A DNA stretch of 64,000 nucleotides from Phaeobacter sp. (lineage in GTDB: Bacteria > Pseudomonadota > Alphaproteobacteria > Rhodobacterales > Rhodobacteraceae). The notes under the pieces are model-generated. The model searched no databases, was not told the DNA's origin, and was given only the letters and a program-made list of their open reading frames with translations. The stretch lies in NCBI RefSeq assembly GCF_022825805.1, contig NZ_JAJDWC010000089.1, positions 31,721 through 95,720 of the forward strand, written 5' to 3'. Every line of letters begins with the position of its first letter. The stretch's first letter is position 1. Shown here piece after piece: positions 17,166-26,096 of the stretch. The position numbers and the translations under genes were made by a program.

Positions 17166-18428
17166 TCAAGCGGCCTTGATCAATTCAGCCATATAGAAGC
17201 CATCCATGCCACCAAGATCAGGCCAATAATCGGGCCGAAGCCGCAGCCCGCCCTCTTCGGTGATCCAATCAGCTTCGATTCCCGGCAAGGACTTCACACC
17301 ATTCCCGACCTGCATGTCCGCAAACATCTCGAGCGCGTCTTCGACTTGGCATTCCCCTTCATCGGGCAACAGCGAACAGGTGCAGTAGATTAAGCGCCCA
17401 CCTGGCTTCACCAGCGTCCAGGCGTGGGCCATCATTTGCGCCTGCAAATCGATCAAGGCACCAAATCCGCTGCCGTCTTTGGCGTGCGGCAAATCAGGGT
17501 GTCGGCGTATTGTTCCGGTCGCCGAGCACGGCGCATCCAAAAGCACGGCATCGAATTGCCCGGTCTGCTCAAGCGCATCACCAACAACAACCTGCGCCTG
17601 AAGGCCGGTACGTTGCAGGTTTTGCTCCAAACGCGCCAGACGTGCTGCAGATTGATCGACTGCTGTAACATTTGCTCCTGCAGCTGCCATCTGCATGGTC
17701 TTGCCGCCAGGGGCCGCGCACAGATCCAGAACCGCCTCGCCGGGTTGCGCGGCCAGCAGTTTGGCGGGCAGGGCCGCCGCCGCATCCTGCACCCACCAGT
17801 CGCCTTCTGCGAATCCCGGCAGGCTGGACACTTGACCAAAGGATGTGAGCCGCACAGACCCGGTCGGCAATTCTACCGCCTGCAAGGCGGACAGATCCGC
17901 GCCCGGCTTTGACGTCAGATCCAGTGGCGCACCAGCTGCATGTGCAGCTTCGATACCCAGCATGGCAGGCGCACCCCAAGCCTGGGAAAGCGGCCCGCGC
18001 AACCATTTCGGCAATCGCGGCGTGCGCAGCTTTGCCCATTCTGCCGCGCCCTGGTCGGCCACCTTGCGCAGAACAGCGTTCACCAAGCCTTTCAGCTTGC
18101 CATGCCGACGATGGCCAGAGGTGATATCCACCATGTCATTCACAACGCCATGAGCGGCTCCACCCAAACACAGTTCAACAGTGCCCACGCGCAGAGTGTT
18201 TTGAACCGTGAGCGGCTTTGCTTTTTTCAGATAGCGTTGCAGCACACGGTCTGCCCGTTCCAGATTGCGAAGTGTATCTGCCGCCAAGCGTTGTGCCCGC
18301 GCGCGATCTTCGGGGCTGAGTTTTTCCAACGCTCCTGCAGCATAGCACTCCGCAAGCAGACGCCCCTCTCCCAAGACTTGGTCGAGCAAGTAGATGGCAC
18401 TGCGGCGGGCATGGCGTCCATTGGACAT
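17166..18428 (-). CDS. rsmB: 16S rRNA m5C967 methyltransferase
   Basis: Methylates C967 of 16S rRNA using SAM. 420 residues. The N-terminal NusB-like RNA-binding domain (RRSAIYLLDQVLGEGRLLAE ... VGTVELCLGGAAHGVVNDMV) is followed by the Rossmann methyltransferase domain with motif I LDLCAAPGGKT and the catalytic cysteine in DAPCSATGTIRRHPD. ATG 18428 is set by AGGAG 6 nt upstream; an in-frame extension to 18632 would cross the divergent neighbour's promoter. Adjacent genes are unrelated housekeeping genes. Confidence 0.95.
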   Translation of the reverse strand: MSNGRHARRSAIYLLDQVLGEGRLLAECYAAGALEKLSPEDRARAQRLAADTLRNLERADRVLQRYLKKAKPLTVQNTLRVGTVELCLGGAAHGVVNDMVDITSGHRRHGKLKGLVNAVLRKVADQGAAEWAKLRTPRLPKWLRGPLSQAWGAPAMLGIEAAHAAGAPLDLTSKPGADLSALQAVELPTGSVRLTSFGQVSSLPGFAEGDWWVQDAAAALPAKLLAAQPGEAVLDLCAAPGGKTMQMAAAGANVTAVDQSAARLARLEQNLQRTGLQAQVVVGDALEQTGQFDAVLLDAPCSATGTIRRHPDLPHAKDGSGFGALIDLQAQMMAHAWTLVKPGGRLIYCTCSLLPDEGECQVEDALEMFADMQVGNGVKSLPGIEADWITEEGGLRLRPDYWPDLGGMDGFYMAELIKAA

Positions 18429-18517
18429 GAGCGTCTCCTGATCCGGTAAGACCGGCAGACGGGTTGTCGCCGCCGGACGCGGGCGTATATCATGGATTAC
18501 AGCTAAAGGAACCCGGC

Positions 18518-18712
18518 ATGAGCGATAGCACAGAAACATCCCAGGACGATCTTCCCCCCGCAGCACAGCGCGCGCTGGCAGAAGCCGCAGAACGCCGCAA
18601 AGCACGAGATGCGGAACAAGCCGCGCTGCCAAAAGAGCTCGGTGGCCGCGATGGCCTTGATCCGTCCCGCTACGGTGATTGGGAAAAGAAAGGCATCGCG
18701 ATCGATTTTTGA
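18518..18712 (+). CDS. DUF1674 protein, SdhAF4-like succinate dehydrogenase assembly factor
   Basis: 64 residues. The C-terminal signature ELGGRDGLDPSRYGDWEKKG...DF is diagnostic of DUF1674/SdhAF4, which in mitochondria and alphaproteobacteria binds the flavinylated SdhA subunit before complex II assembly. The N-terminal half is charged and Ala-rich. ATG 18518 is preceded by AAAGGA; an upstream start at 18464 would add residues that are not conserved. It is divergent from rsmB. Confidence 0.85.
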   Translation: MSDSTETSQDDLPPAAQRALAEAAERRKARDAEQAALPKELGGRDGLDPSRYGDWEKKGIAIDF

Positions 18713-18831
18713 GGGATCGCTGATGCCTTCGACCTTGTTACATTCAGTCTTACGACAGGCCCCCTTGCAACAAGGCCCTCTGACACTCAGCTTCACCTAA
18801 TCTCGCAAAAAAGGCGAACTTTCTGCTCGGA

Positions 18832-19653
18832 CTACAGACCGAGGACGTCCACCATATCATATTGCCCCGGCTCGCGTGAAAGCCCCCACATTGCGGCTTT
18901 GAGCGCGCCGCGCGCAAAAATTGCGCGGTCTGTTGCCAGGTGGCGCAAGACAATACGTTCGCCCTGACCTGCAAACAGAACGTCATGTTCGCCCACGATG
19001 TCTCCGCCTCGAATGGCGCTGAAGCCGATATCACCGCGCTTGCGGGCACCGGTTATTCCGTCCCGACCACTGTCCGAGACATCAGCCAGCGCCACACCCC
19101 GGCCTTCTGCAGCAGCTTCACCAAGCATGAGAGCGGTGCCCGATGGCGCGTCGACTTTGTGGTGATGGTGCGCTTCGATCACTTCGATATCGAAGTCCTC
19201 ATCCAGCGCCGCCGCTACCTTTTTGGTCAACTGAACAAGCAGATTGACGCCCAGGCTCATATTGCCTGCGCGCACCTGCACCGAATGGCGGGCGGCGGGT
19301 TCAAGTCTTGCGATTTGCGCATCGGTCATCCCGGTCGTGCCGATAACATGGACAGCACGCGCCTGCGCGGCCAGTTCTGCAAATGCAATCGTTGCCTCAG
19401 GCCCGGTGAAGTCGATCACCGCCTGCGCCTTCGAAAACGCCTCAAGAGCATCGTCGGTGACCACAACGCCCGCTGCACTCCCGCCCATAGCGACGCCGAC
19501 ATCCTGACCAACCCAATCGTGGCCTTCCCGCTCAACCGCGCCGACGAGGCGCACTGCTGGATGCTCCAGAATTGTCTGGATCAACATTTGCCCCATCCGT
19601 CCGGATGCGCCTGTCACGACAATGCCTGGGGTGTCAGTTTTTGTCTCTGCCAT
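18832..19653 (-). CDS. dapB: 4-hydroxy-tetrahydrodipicolinate reductase
   Basis: NAD(P)H-dependent step of lysine and diaminopimelate synthesis. 273 residues. The dinucleotide-binding loop [14 protein letters not shown] is at residues 13-26, and the catalytic motif [16 protein letters not shown] is intact. It is divergent from rbfA with a 122-bp shared upstream region, a gene pairing that is common in the group. Confidence 0.96.
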   Translation of the reverse strand: MAETKTDTPGIVVTGASGRMGQMLIQTILEHPAVRLVGAVEREGHDWVGQDVGVAMGGSAAGVVVTDDALEAFSKAQAVIDFTGPEATIAFAELAAQARAVHVIGTTGMTDAQIARLEPAARHSVQVRAGNMSLGVNLLVQLTKKVAAALDEDFDIEVIEAHHHHKVDAPSGTALMLGEAAAEGRGVALADVSDSGRDGITGARKRGDIGFSAIRGGDIVGEHDVLFAGQGERIVLRHLATDRAIFARGALKAAMWGLSREPGQYDMVDVLGL

Positions 19654-19775
19654 CAGATCAGCCCTTGCTTACGGTCTGAGATCTCCGGCCCTCAGGACCG
19701 GTTCTCTTTGCTGGAATCCTCCTACCGCTTTGCGCCACGCTTGGCAAAGGCCCGCTTTCATCATACATCGGAATT

Positions 19776-20171
19776 ATGGCTAAGAACAAACTTCACGAGG
19801 GCGCAGGCCCCTCACAGCGTCAGCTGCGCGTCGGCGAATTGGTACGCCGCGCTCTTTCGGAGATTTTTGCGCGCGGGGATCTGCATGACCCTGATCTGAA
19901 CCGTATGTCGATCACCGTGGGTGAGGTGCGGGTGACATCGGATCTGAGAATTGCAACCGCCTATGTCCTGCCCCTCGGCGGCAAGGGCAAAGACGAAACC
20001 CTGAAACTGATGGCCCGCAACAAGGGTGAGCTGCGTCGTATCATCGGCAAGAAACTGGGATTGAAGTTCACTCCAGAGCTGCGGTTCCAGTTGGATGAAA
20101 CATTTGATCGGATGGACGATACCAGACGTATGCTGTCCCAGGACGCGGTGCGCCGCGATACGGACCAGTGA
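19776..20171 (+). CDS. rbfA: 30S ribosome-binding factor A
   Basis: Late 16S rRNA maturation and cold adaptation factor. 131 residues with the KH-like core ([71 protein letters not shown]). Its stop overlaps the GTG start of the next gene, and truB follows, matching the usual rbfA-truB association with one gene inserted. Confidence 0.96.
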   Translation: MAKNKLHEGAGPSQRQLRVGELVRRALSEIFARGDLHDPDLNRMSITVGEVRVTSDLRIATAYVLPLGGKGKDETLKLMARNKGELRRIIGKKLGLKFTPELRFQLDETFDRMDDTRRMLSQDAVRRDTDQ

Positions 20172-20929
20172 TCCTGCGGGCGATGTTTGCGGGTCTTCTG
20201 ACCGCTTGGGCCACGGCCGCGGCGGCAGTGGACTGCAAAGACATCGCCTATGAGGGAAACCGCTACACGGTCTGTGAAGCTGATTTGGCAACGGATGATC
20301 TGCGCTTGTTCCTTCGCGATAGTGCTGGGGAGGTTTACGGACATTTTTCCAGGCTAGAAGAAGATCTGCGCCAACAGGGACTTGAGCTGCGCTTTGCCAC
20401 AAATGCGGGCATGTATCACGCAGACCGGTCGCCGGTGGGCCTCTATCGTGAGACCGACAAGGACGAAATGCGCCTGATCACAAATCCTGGGCCTGGCAAT
20501 TTTGGCCTGCTGCCAAATGGTGTTTTCTGCATCTCGGAAAACAAGGCCCAGGTCATCGAAACGCTAGCGTTTCAATCCACGTCGCCCGACTGCCAATATG
20601 CCACACAGTCAGGGCCGATGCTGGTGATTGATGGGGCCTTGCATCCGCGGTTCTTACCAGAGTCCACATCATTTTTTGTGCGAAACGGTGTAGGAACCAG
20701 CGCAGACGGCCAACGCGCCGTCTTTGTTATTTCCAGAAACGCGGTGAGCTTCCATCAATTTGGCAGCTTGTTTCGAGACAAGCTGATGCTTCCGAACGCG
20801 CTGTATTTTGACGGGAATATTTCTCGTCTGCACGCACCTGACATTGACCGCAGCGATGCCGGGTTCCGCATGGGTCCCATCGTTGGCATCGTGGCCCCGC
20901 TTGATCACGGCTCAGACACCACCAATTGA
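20168..20929 (+). CDS. Phosphodiester glycosidase family protein (DUF2233/NAGPA-like)
   Basis: 253 residues. A short signal peptide ([15 protein letters not shown]) suggests a periplasmic location. The NAGPA-like domain is recognised from [48 protein letters not shown] and [13 protein letters not shown]. Relatives hydrolyse phosphodiester-linked sugars, but the bacterial substrates are unknown. Start is GTG 20168, overlapping the rbfA stop (GTGA). A possible alternative is ATG 20183. Confidence 0.85.
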   Translation: MILRAMFAGLLTAWATAAAAVDCKDIAYEGNRYTVCEADLATDDLRLFLRDSAGEVYGHFSRLEEDLRQQGLELRFATNAGMYHADRSPVGLYRETDKDEMRLITNPGPGNFGLLPNGVFCISENKAQVIETLAFQSTSPDCQYATQSGPMLVIDGALHPRFLPESTSFFVRNGVGTSADGQRAVFVISRNAVSFHQFGSLFRDKLMLPNALYFDGNISRLHAPDIDRSDAGFRMGPIVGIVAPLDHGSDTTN

Positions 20930-21031
20930 GGTGTGCGCTTAAGCGGCGAGCAGAGCCGCAACACATTGACAGGATCTTTCGACTCGGTTACCCGCCGGCC
21001 TCTCACACATAAGGATGCATCGGGGTACAGG

Positions 21032-21937
21032 ATGGGACGCAAGCGCAAGGGTCGCGATATTTCGGGTTGGTTGGTTGTCGACAAACCTGCAGGCCTCACG
21101 TCCACGGCTGTCGTCAACAAAGTGCGTTGGGCATTTGATGCCAAAAAGGCAGGCCACGCCGGCACACTTGATCCCGAAGCCACGGGTGTCCTGGCTGTTG
21201 CGCTTGGCGAGGCAACAAAGACCGTCCCCTATATCACTGATGCGCTGAAAGCCTATACGTTCACCGTGCGCCTGGGCCAGGCCACCAATACGGATGACGC
21301 AGAAGGCGAAGTCATCGCAGAAAGCGACCTCCGCCCAAGCGATGAGGACATCAAAACCGCGTTGCTGCCGTTTCTCGGCGAAATTCAACAGGTCCCGCCA
21401 AAATTCTCTGCCGTCAAAATTGACGGTCAGCGCGCCTACAAACTGGCGCGCGACGGAGAAGAGGTTGAACTGGCCGCACGCCCCCTTTGGGTAGAAGAGC
21501 TTGTGTTGGTCGACCGACCGGATGACGACCACATCGTTCTCGAGATGACATGCGGGAAGGGTGGATATGTCCGCTCCATCGCACGGGATCTGGGCGAGGC
21601 TCTGGGCTGCCATGGCCATGTGAAATGCCTCCGGCGGATTTGGTCCGGTCCTTTCGAAGCCGAAGACGGTATCGGGCTGGACGTTTTGGACAGCCTCGCC
21701 AAATCCACTGAGCTTGATGCCTATTTGCGCCCGCTGGAAGATGGGCTGGCGGACTTGCCAGAGCTGATCTGCACGGCTGAGGGCGCCAGCAAACTGCGCA
21801 ACGGCAACCCTGGCATGGTCCTGGCCTCTGACGTGGAATACGGGGACGCCGCCTGGGCCTCGTTCGAGGGCAAGGCTGTCGCCGTCGGGCAATACCGATC
21901 TGGCCAGCTGCACCCCAGCCGAGTTTTCGTTGCGTGA
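21032..21937 (+). CDS. truB: tRNA pseudouridine55 synthase
   Basis: Makes pseudouridine 55 in the T-loop of tRNAs. 301 residues. The catalytic aspartate is D47 in [11 protein letters not shown]; the N-terminal [20 protein letters not shown] and later [21 protein letters not shown] are characteristic. ATG 21032 gives the standard start [13 protein letters not shown]; the frame is open 99 nt further upstream but that part is not conserved. It closes the rbfA run. Confidence 0.96.
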   Translation: MGRKRKGRDISGWLVVDKPAGLTSTAVVNKVRWAFDAKKAGHAGTLDPEATGVLAVALGEATKTVPYITDALKAYTFTVRLGQATNTDDAEGEVIAESDLRPSDEDIKTALLPFLGEIQQVPPKFSAVKIDGQRAYKLARDGEEVELAARPLWVEELVLVDRPDDDHIVLEMTCGKGGYVRSIARDLGEALGCHGHVKCLRRIWSGPFEAEDGIGLDVLDSLAKSTELDAYLRPLEDGLADLPELICTAEGASKLRNGNPGMVLASDVEYGDAAWASFEGKAVAVGQYRSGQLHPSRVFVA

Positions 21938-21986
21938 TGTGGTTTCGGATTGACAGGTCGCTGTCGATCCTGCACCGGCTGACGGT

Positions 21987-22511
21987 ATGATCACTCGCAC
22001 CCACACCAAAGGTGATGCACCATCAACCGCCGTCTATTCCGACTGTGGCCAGTACCGGTACAGCCTGACCCGGATTTGGGACAATACGGGCAAAACAGTC
22101 ATGTTCGTCATGTTGAACCCCTCGACAGCGACTGAAGTGCAAAATGATCCCACCATCGAACGGTGTGAACGGCGCGCCCGTGCGCTTGGCTTTGGTGGAT
22201 TTAGAGCGACCAATATCTTTGCCTTCCGCGCCACCGATCCGCGCGACATGCGCGCTGCAAAGGATCCGGAGGGGCCCGACAATGGCGCCATTTTGATTGA
22301 TGGGCTCGATTGGGCGGATATGGTGATCTGCGCCTGGGGCACCCATGGAGCCTATCGCGACCAGGGTCCAAAAACGGAGCAGAGATTCCGCCAAACGGAC
22401 AAGCAGTTGTTTCATCTGGGGCTGAGCAAAGCTGGCCACCCCAAACACCCCCTGTATATCCGGTACAGCCAACAACCGCAGCTCTGGCTGCCTGCTGCCC
22501 AATCCACTTAG
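21987..22511 (+). CDS. DUF1643 domain protein
   Basis: 174 residues of the DUF1643 family, function unknown. Characteristic segments are YRYSLTRIWD, VMLNPSTATEVQNDPTIERC, GFGGFRATNIFAFRATDP and VICAWGTHGAY. It begins 49 bp after truB on the same strand and may be read from the same transcript. No signal peptide or membrane segment. Confidence 0.85.
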   Translation: MITRTHTKGDAPSTAVYSDCGQYRYSLTRIWDNTGKTVMFVMLNPSTATEVQNDPTIERCERRARALGFGGFRATNIFAFRATDPRDMRAAKDPEGPDNGAILIDGLDWADMVICAWGTHGAYRDQGPKTEQRFRQTDKQLFHLGLSKAGHPKHPLYIRYSQQPQLWLPAAQST

Positions 22512-22617
22512 GCCCTGTCTGAACAGTCATCATTTGATAACCAATGTTCATGCTTTGTTTTGATTGCAACTTTGGCGTGTGACATATTGTTAGCCTGTAT
22601 GGTTGTGAGGTGCCGCA

Positions 22618-23649
22618 ATGTTGATGCTGGCTGCACTGCTTGGCGCTGCCGTGGTTGGCAGTGTCATTTTGGTCGATGACGACGCTGACAACGATCAGCC
22701 CGACGGCGCAGAAGGCGACGCCGTCACGCCTTCCTCTTCCTCCGTGGGCGAAACCGATATCGCGCCTCTGGACAACCTGCTGCAATCTGGTGAGGAGACC
22801 TCCGATTTCATGGCCGGCAGCGATGGTGATGACACACTCGCCGGATTGGGCGGCAACGACCAACTGAACGGATACGGCGGCGATGACCTGCTCCGCGGCG
22901 GACAGGATGTTGACCAACTCTTTGGTGGGGCCGGTGATGACACGCTATCGGGCGGGTCCGACAGCGATCAATTGCATGGCAATGACGGGTCTGATCTGCT
23001 GCGGGGCGATGGTGGAGACGACACGCTATATGGCCATTTTGGTGATGATCTGCTGCAGGGCGGCGATGGGGCAGATGTGCTTCATGGGGGCGCGGGACAG
23101 GATGACCTAACAGGTGGCGCGCAAGGTGATGCGTTGCACGGCAACGATGGCAACGATCACTTAACCGGCGGACAGGGAGAGGACACTCTGTTCGGGGGCA
23201 GCGGAGACGACAAGCTACATGGCGATGATGGGGTTGGTGAGGTCGACTTTTTAAATGGCGGGGACGGCGCGGATACTCTGCTTGCAGGGGAAGGCGACAT
23301 TCTAACCGGGGGCGACGGGGCAGATACCTTTGTCTTGCCCAATTTGTCTGTGACATCGCAACTGGCCCAAATTCCAGCAGACACCACCAGTCCTGCAACC
23401 ATTGAGGTGACCGATTTTACCCGCGGCAGTGATCAATTGGTTCTTGTCCTTGACGATATGCCCGACGTTGACGGTGCCACCGAAAAACCCGCGGTCGAGA
23501 TTTCTACAACCGAAGGAAACAGCTCTGCGCATTTGGTGACGATAGACGGGCTGCCTATTGTGCGGATCACCGGCCCGGATGACCTGCTGCCAGATGACAT
23601 TCGCCTGATCGGGCCAGAGGAGGCACGTAGCCTCGGCCTTCTCACCTGA
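22618..23649 (+). CDS. RTX (haemolysin-type calcium-binding) repeat protein with N-terminal membrane anchor
   Basis: 343 residues. The N-terminus is one hydrophobic segment (MLMLAALLGAAVVGSVILV) followed by an acidic linker. From about residue 68 to 240 there are many GGxGxDxLxG-type nonapeptides (GGDGADVLHGG, GGSGDDKLHGD), which fold into a Ca2+-binding beta-roll. The C-terminal part (EVTDFTRGSDQLVLVLDDMP) resembles other marine calcium-binding repeat proteins. No type I secretion genes are nearby, and the N-terminal anchor is unlike secreted RTX toxins. GTGAGGTG precedes the ATG. Function unknown. Confidence 0.85.
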   Translation: MLMLAALLGAAVVGSVILVDDDADNDQPDGAEGDAVTPSSSSVGETDIAPLDNLLQSGEETSDFMAGSDGDDTLAGLGGNDQLNGYGGDDLLRGGQDVDQLFGGAGDDTLSGGSDSDQLHGNDGSDLLRGDGGDDTLYGHFGDDLLQGGDGADVLHGGAGQDDLTGGAQGDALHGNDGNDHLTGGQGEDTLFGGSGDDKLHGDDGVGEVDFLNGGDGADTLLAGEGDILTGGDGADTFVLPNLSVTSQLAQIPADTTSPATIEVTDFTRGSDQLVLVLDDMPDVDGATEKPAVEISTTEGNSSAHLVTIDGLPIVRITGPDDLLPDDIRLIGPEEARSLGLLT

Positions 23650-23695
23650 CCGGTTGTCTACTGTTTCCCATCCTACGCGGCCCTTGAGTTTTCTT

Positions 23696-23724
23696 TTGCC
23701 ATTTCGGCAGAATCTCCCTATACG
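23696..23724 (+). promoter_or_regulatory. Candidate rpsO promoter
   Basis: TTGCCA (23696-23701), 17-bp spacer, TATACG (23719-23724), about 125 bp before rpsO. The fit to a sigma-70-type promoter is good, but it was assigned by eye. Confidence 0.4.
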
Positions 23725-23847
23725 CAGCCTCTGTCTTGTTCTGTTGTGGTCAGTTTGGCCTTGGGCAGACCTATGACACCTCCATGGGCCTGTGCTGGAC
23801 GACATCCCGGCCTGCGCCATCCACTCTAGACACTTAAGGAGACCCCG

Positions 23848-24117
23848 ATGTCGATCACTGCTGAAGAAAAAGCACGCCTGATGAAAGAATTCGCGACCAA
23901 AGAGGGCGATACCGGTTCCCCGGAAGTCCAGGTTGCGATCCTGACCTCGCGCATCAACACCCTGACCGAGCACTTCAAAACCCACAAGAAAGACAATCAC
24001 GGTCGCCGTGGTCTTCTGAAGATGGTTGCTCAGCGTCGTAAGCTGTTGGACTACACCAAAGCCAAAGACGTCGCTCGCTATCAGGACCTGATCAAGCGTC
24101 TGGGCATCCGTCGCTAA
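23848..24117 (+). CDS. rpsO: 30S ribosomal protein S15
   Basis: 89 residues, the standard length. It binds the central domain of 16S rRNA. The conserved core is [17 protein letters not shown] ... [26 protein letters not shown] and the end LIKRLGIRR. Shine-Dalgarno AAGGAG precedes ATG 23848. It is followed by its own terminator rather than directly by pnp: an oppositely oriented methyltransferase gene lies between them. Confidence 0.98.
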   Translation: MSITAEEKARLMKEFATKEGDTGSPEVQVAILTSRINTLTEHFKTHKKDNHGRRGLLKMVAQRRKLLDYTKAKDVARYQDLIKRLGIRR

Positions 24118-24140
24118 TTTTGTGACATTGCCAGAATTTG

Positions 24141-24178
24141 AAACGCCCGCATGTTGGATGCGGGCGTTTTTCGTTTTT
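24141..24178 (+). terminator. rpsO terminator
   Basis: 12-bp perfect stem AAACGCCCGCAT (24141-24152) / ATGCGGGCGTTT (24158-24169) followed by TTTCGTTTTT. It ends rpsO and can also act from the left-moving methyltransferase gene. Confidence 0.88.
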
Positions 24179-24190
24179 GGTCTTCGCGAT

Positions 24191-25783
24191 TTATGCGGCG
24201 CTGCTGGTCGCCATTTCGCCCATCGGTTGGTCCACCTCATCCAAGGACAAACCGAGCTGGACAAAGATGTCCAGTTTCCGCGCAGCAAAAGACTGCGCCC
24301 GCGCCTGAAGAACCGCCAAATTTTCCTCTGCCGTTTCAAGCGTGCGACCGTCTTGCTCCATACGCTGCCCCTGAGGCGCCAGGATTTGCCACACAAAGGC
24401 GGCCCAGGCAGCGGGTGTTTCGTGCCCCTCATGACGCGCGAGCAGGAACAGCTGCTCCAGCCGGTTCACCTCAATGCCGCCACCCGTAACCGGAGAGGCA
24501 AGAAAGCGCAGTTGATCAAGCTCTTCCGCGCGGTTGCAAACCGCCAGATTGAACCGACGACAGGCTTCCCGAGCTCTATGCGCTTTGTCCGCAGGTAAAC
24601 AAGGCGCGATAGACTTTGCACCGATCAAGATAGAAATCATCTTTGTGATTTGGGCCCAGGTCATATGTCCGAAAACGCCATTTGCCATCAACTCGTGGAG
24701 CGTTGCCGGTCCACCGGCAAGAGCTTTTAGGAACGCATCATATTCCATGTCGCTCATGTCGATGGCCGTCCCCCGCCATTCAGGCTTGATCGGACCATGG
24801 GTGTATCGGCGGGTCAATGTGAACGCGGTTTTGAACCACCCGGCGACAGCGCCACGCTCGGTCTGCGGCGCTTTGCCTCGGATAAACAAATCCGTGCGAA
24901 ACTGCTCCGCGTGCATCAGATCTCCGATCACCTCTCGCCGGATCGGATCAGGCTCTTTGCTCAAAACCGCCAACTGAGCTTCGGTGAAGCAAAGATCTTC
25001 GAAATTGTCGATGATGTTGGAAGAGCCCACAAAATCCAATTTGGCACCTGCCATTTTTGCGGCCAGGTCTGAAAAATGAAACGGGGTCCAATCGCGGTTG
25101 AAGAATTCATGCGCCAGATATTGACGAGACATCGTCCGCATACTGCGCAGCCGCGTTGCTTCATGCGGGTTCTGCGTGAAAAAATGGGCCCCGGCCTCTC
25201 GCAGGGTTTCCGCATATTCGAGCGCATCGTCGATACGCTGTTCCAGAGGTCCACTCCCATTTGCCGCATGGTCGGTCAGAAGCTGTCGCAGCGGCATTGC
25301 CCCGGCCCAACCGGGCTGGCTGTTGTAACTGACATAAACTAAACCACCTGGTTTCAGCCTTTGAGAGATAAAATTGACGATGTGGTTCTGGTTCTCCTCC
25401 GACACCCAGCTCATCACCCCGTGCAGTGTGATAATATCGAACATCTCCGGCAGGCCGGCAGCATCGCCAAAATCGTCAAAAGAACGTTCATAAAACGTGA
25501 CATTCGGGAGATCCGCCTCTTTGGCCAGCAGGCGGGCACCGGCGATATGCGACGGATTAAAATCCATAGCATGCACATCGATATGCGGATTGGAGGCGGC
25601 AACAATGTTGGCTGTAAACCCATGCCCGCAACCCAGCTCACAATATGTCAGCTGCGCTTCATCCAATCCGTGGCGCTGGCCCTGGGCAAGCGTTGCCAAA
25701 GCCATACGGGTGGGGGTCATGTCGTGGAAAAAATCGGATGTGTAGTCTAGTTCGGCGACATAGCCGCTGGTCCAATCGTTCAT
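24191..25783 (-). CDS. SAM-dependent methyltransferase with methyltransferase regulatory domain
   Basis: 530 residues. The class I methyltransferase domain has motif I YCELGCGHGF (47-56), FDIITLHGVMSW and LKPGGLVYVSYN. The middle (about 200-290) resembles the PF10119 regulatory domain (RQYLAHEFFNRDWTPFHFSDLA), followed by a long helical C-terminus. Homologues occur in many Proteobacteria near envelope or polysaccharide genes, but the substrate is unknown. AGAAGG lies before ATG 25783. It stands between rpsO and pnp on the opposite strand, breaking their usual tandem arrangement. Confidence 0.88.
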   Translation of the reverse strand: MNDWTSGYVAELDYTSDFFHDMTPTRMALATLAQGQRHGLDEAQLTYCELGCGHGFTANIVAASNPHIDVHAMDFNPSHIAGARLLAKEADLPNVTFYERSFDDFGDAAGLPEMFDIITLHGVMSWVSEENQNHIVNFISQRLKPGGLVYVSYNSQPGWAGAMPLRQLLTDHAANGSGPLEQRIDDALEYAETLREAGAHFFTQNPHEATRLRSMRTMSRQYLAHEFFNRDWTPFHFSDLAAKMAGAKLDFVGSSNIIDNFEDLCFTEAQLAVLSKEPDPIRREVIGDLMHAEQFRTDLFIRGKAPQTERGAVAGWFKTAFTLTRRYTHGPIKPEWRGTAIDMSDMEYDAFLKALAGGPATLHELMANGVFGHMTWAQITKMISILIGAKSIAPCLPADKAHRAREACRRFNLAVCNRAEELDQLRFLASPVTGGGIEVNRLEQLFLLARHEGHETPAAWAAFVWQILAPQGQRMEQDGRTLETAEENLAVLQARAQSFAARKLDIFVQLGLSLDEVDQPMGEMATSSAA

Positions 25784-26096
25784 TTAGCACCTTCTGCTGC
25801 AACTGACGGGTTCTGCCCGTTTCGCCAGCACAATTGCGAAAACTACTGACGATCAGGTTAACAACGCCGCGGTGTTTGCCGTCACAATCAAGACCCCGCA
25901 AACCGCTGTGCCGTCTGGCTGGACCACGCGTCTTCCCCTTTCAATCTGTGGAAATTTCATGTAAGCGCGCCCTATCTGAGACGATGTGCTCAGGCCCCGG
26001 CACGCGAAGAAAGATAGATGGGGCCGGCGGCAATGGGGCCGCCACGCAAACGGGAGACCCGGAGGGCCGGGAGCGCTCCCTTTTAGGATACGACAG
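25784..26096. other. Divergent promoter region and pnp leader
   Basis: 313 bp without a gene. It holds the start regions of the left-moving methyltransferase and of pnp, including a GC-rich stretch (about 26030-26080) capable of stem-loops. Open frames through it are extensions of pnp or its antisense shadow. Confidence 0.6.
26069..26080 (+). promoter_or_regulatory. Palindrome in the pnp leader
   Basis: GGGAGCGCTCCC, a perfect 12-bp palindrome followed by TTTT, directly before the pnp Shine-Dalgarno AGGA. It is placed where the E. coli pnp leader carries the stem-loop used in RNase III/PNPase autoregulation, but a fold has not been calculated. Confidence 0.35.

Noticed and set aside
18940..19899. 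Plus-strand open frame (319 codons) across dapB and the rbfA start.
   Set aside because: Antisense to dapB and running out of frame into rbfA; no domain recognised.
22830..23310. Apparent tandem DNA repeat.
   Set aside because: The periodicity comes from RTX nonapeptide codons in a coding gene, not from a separate repeat element or CRISPR array.
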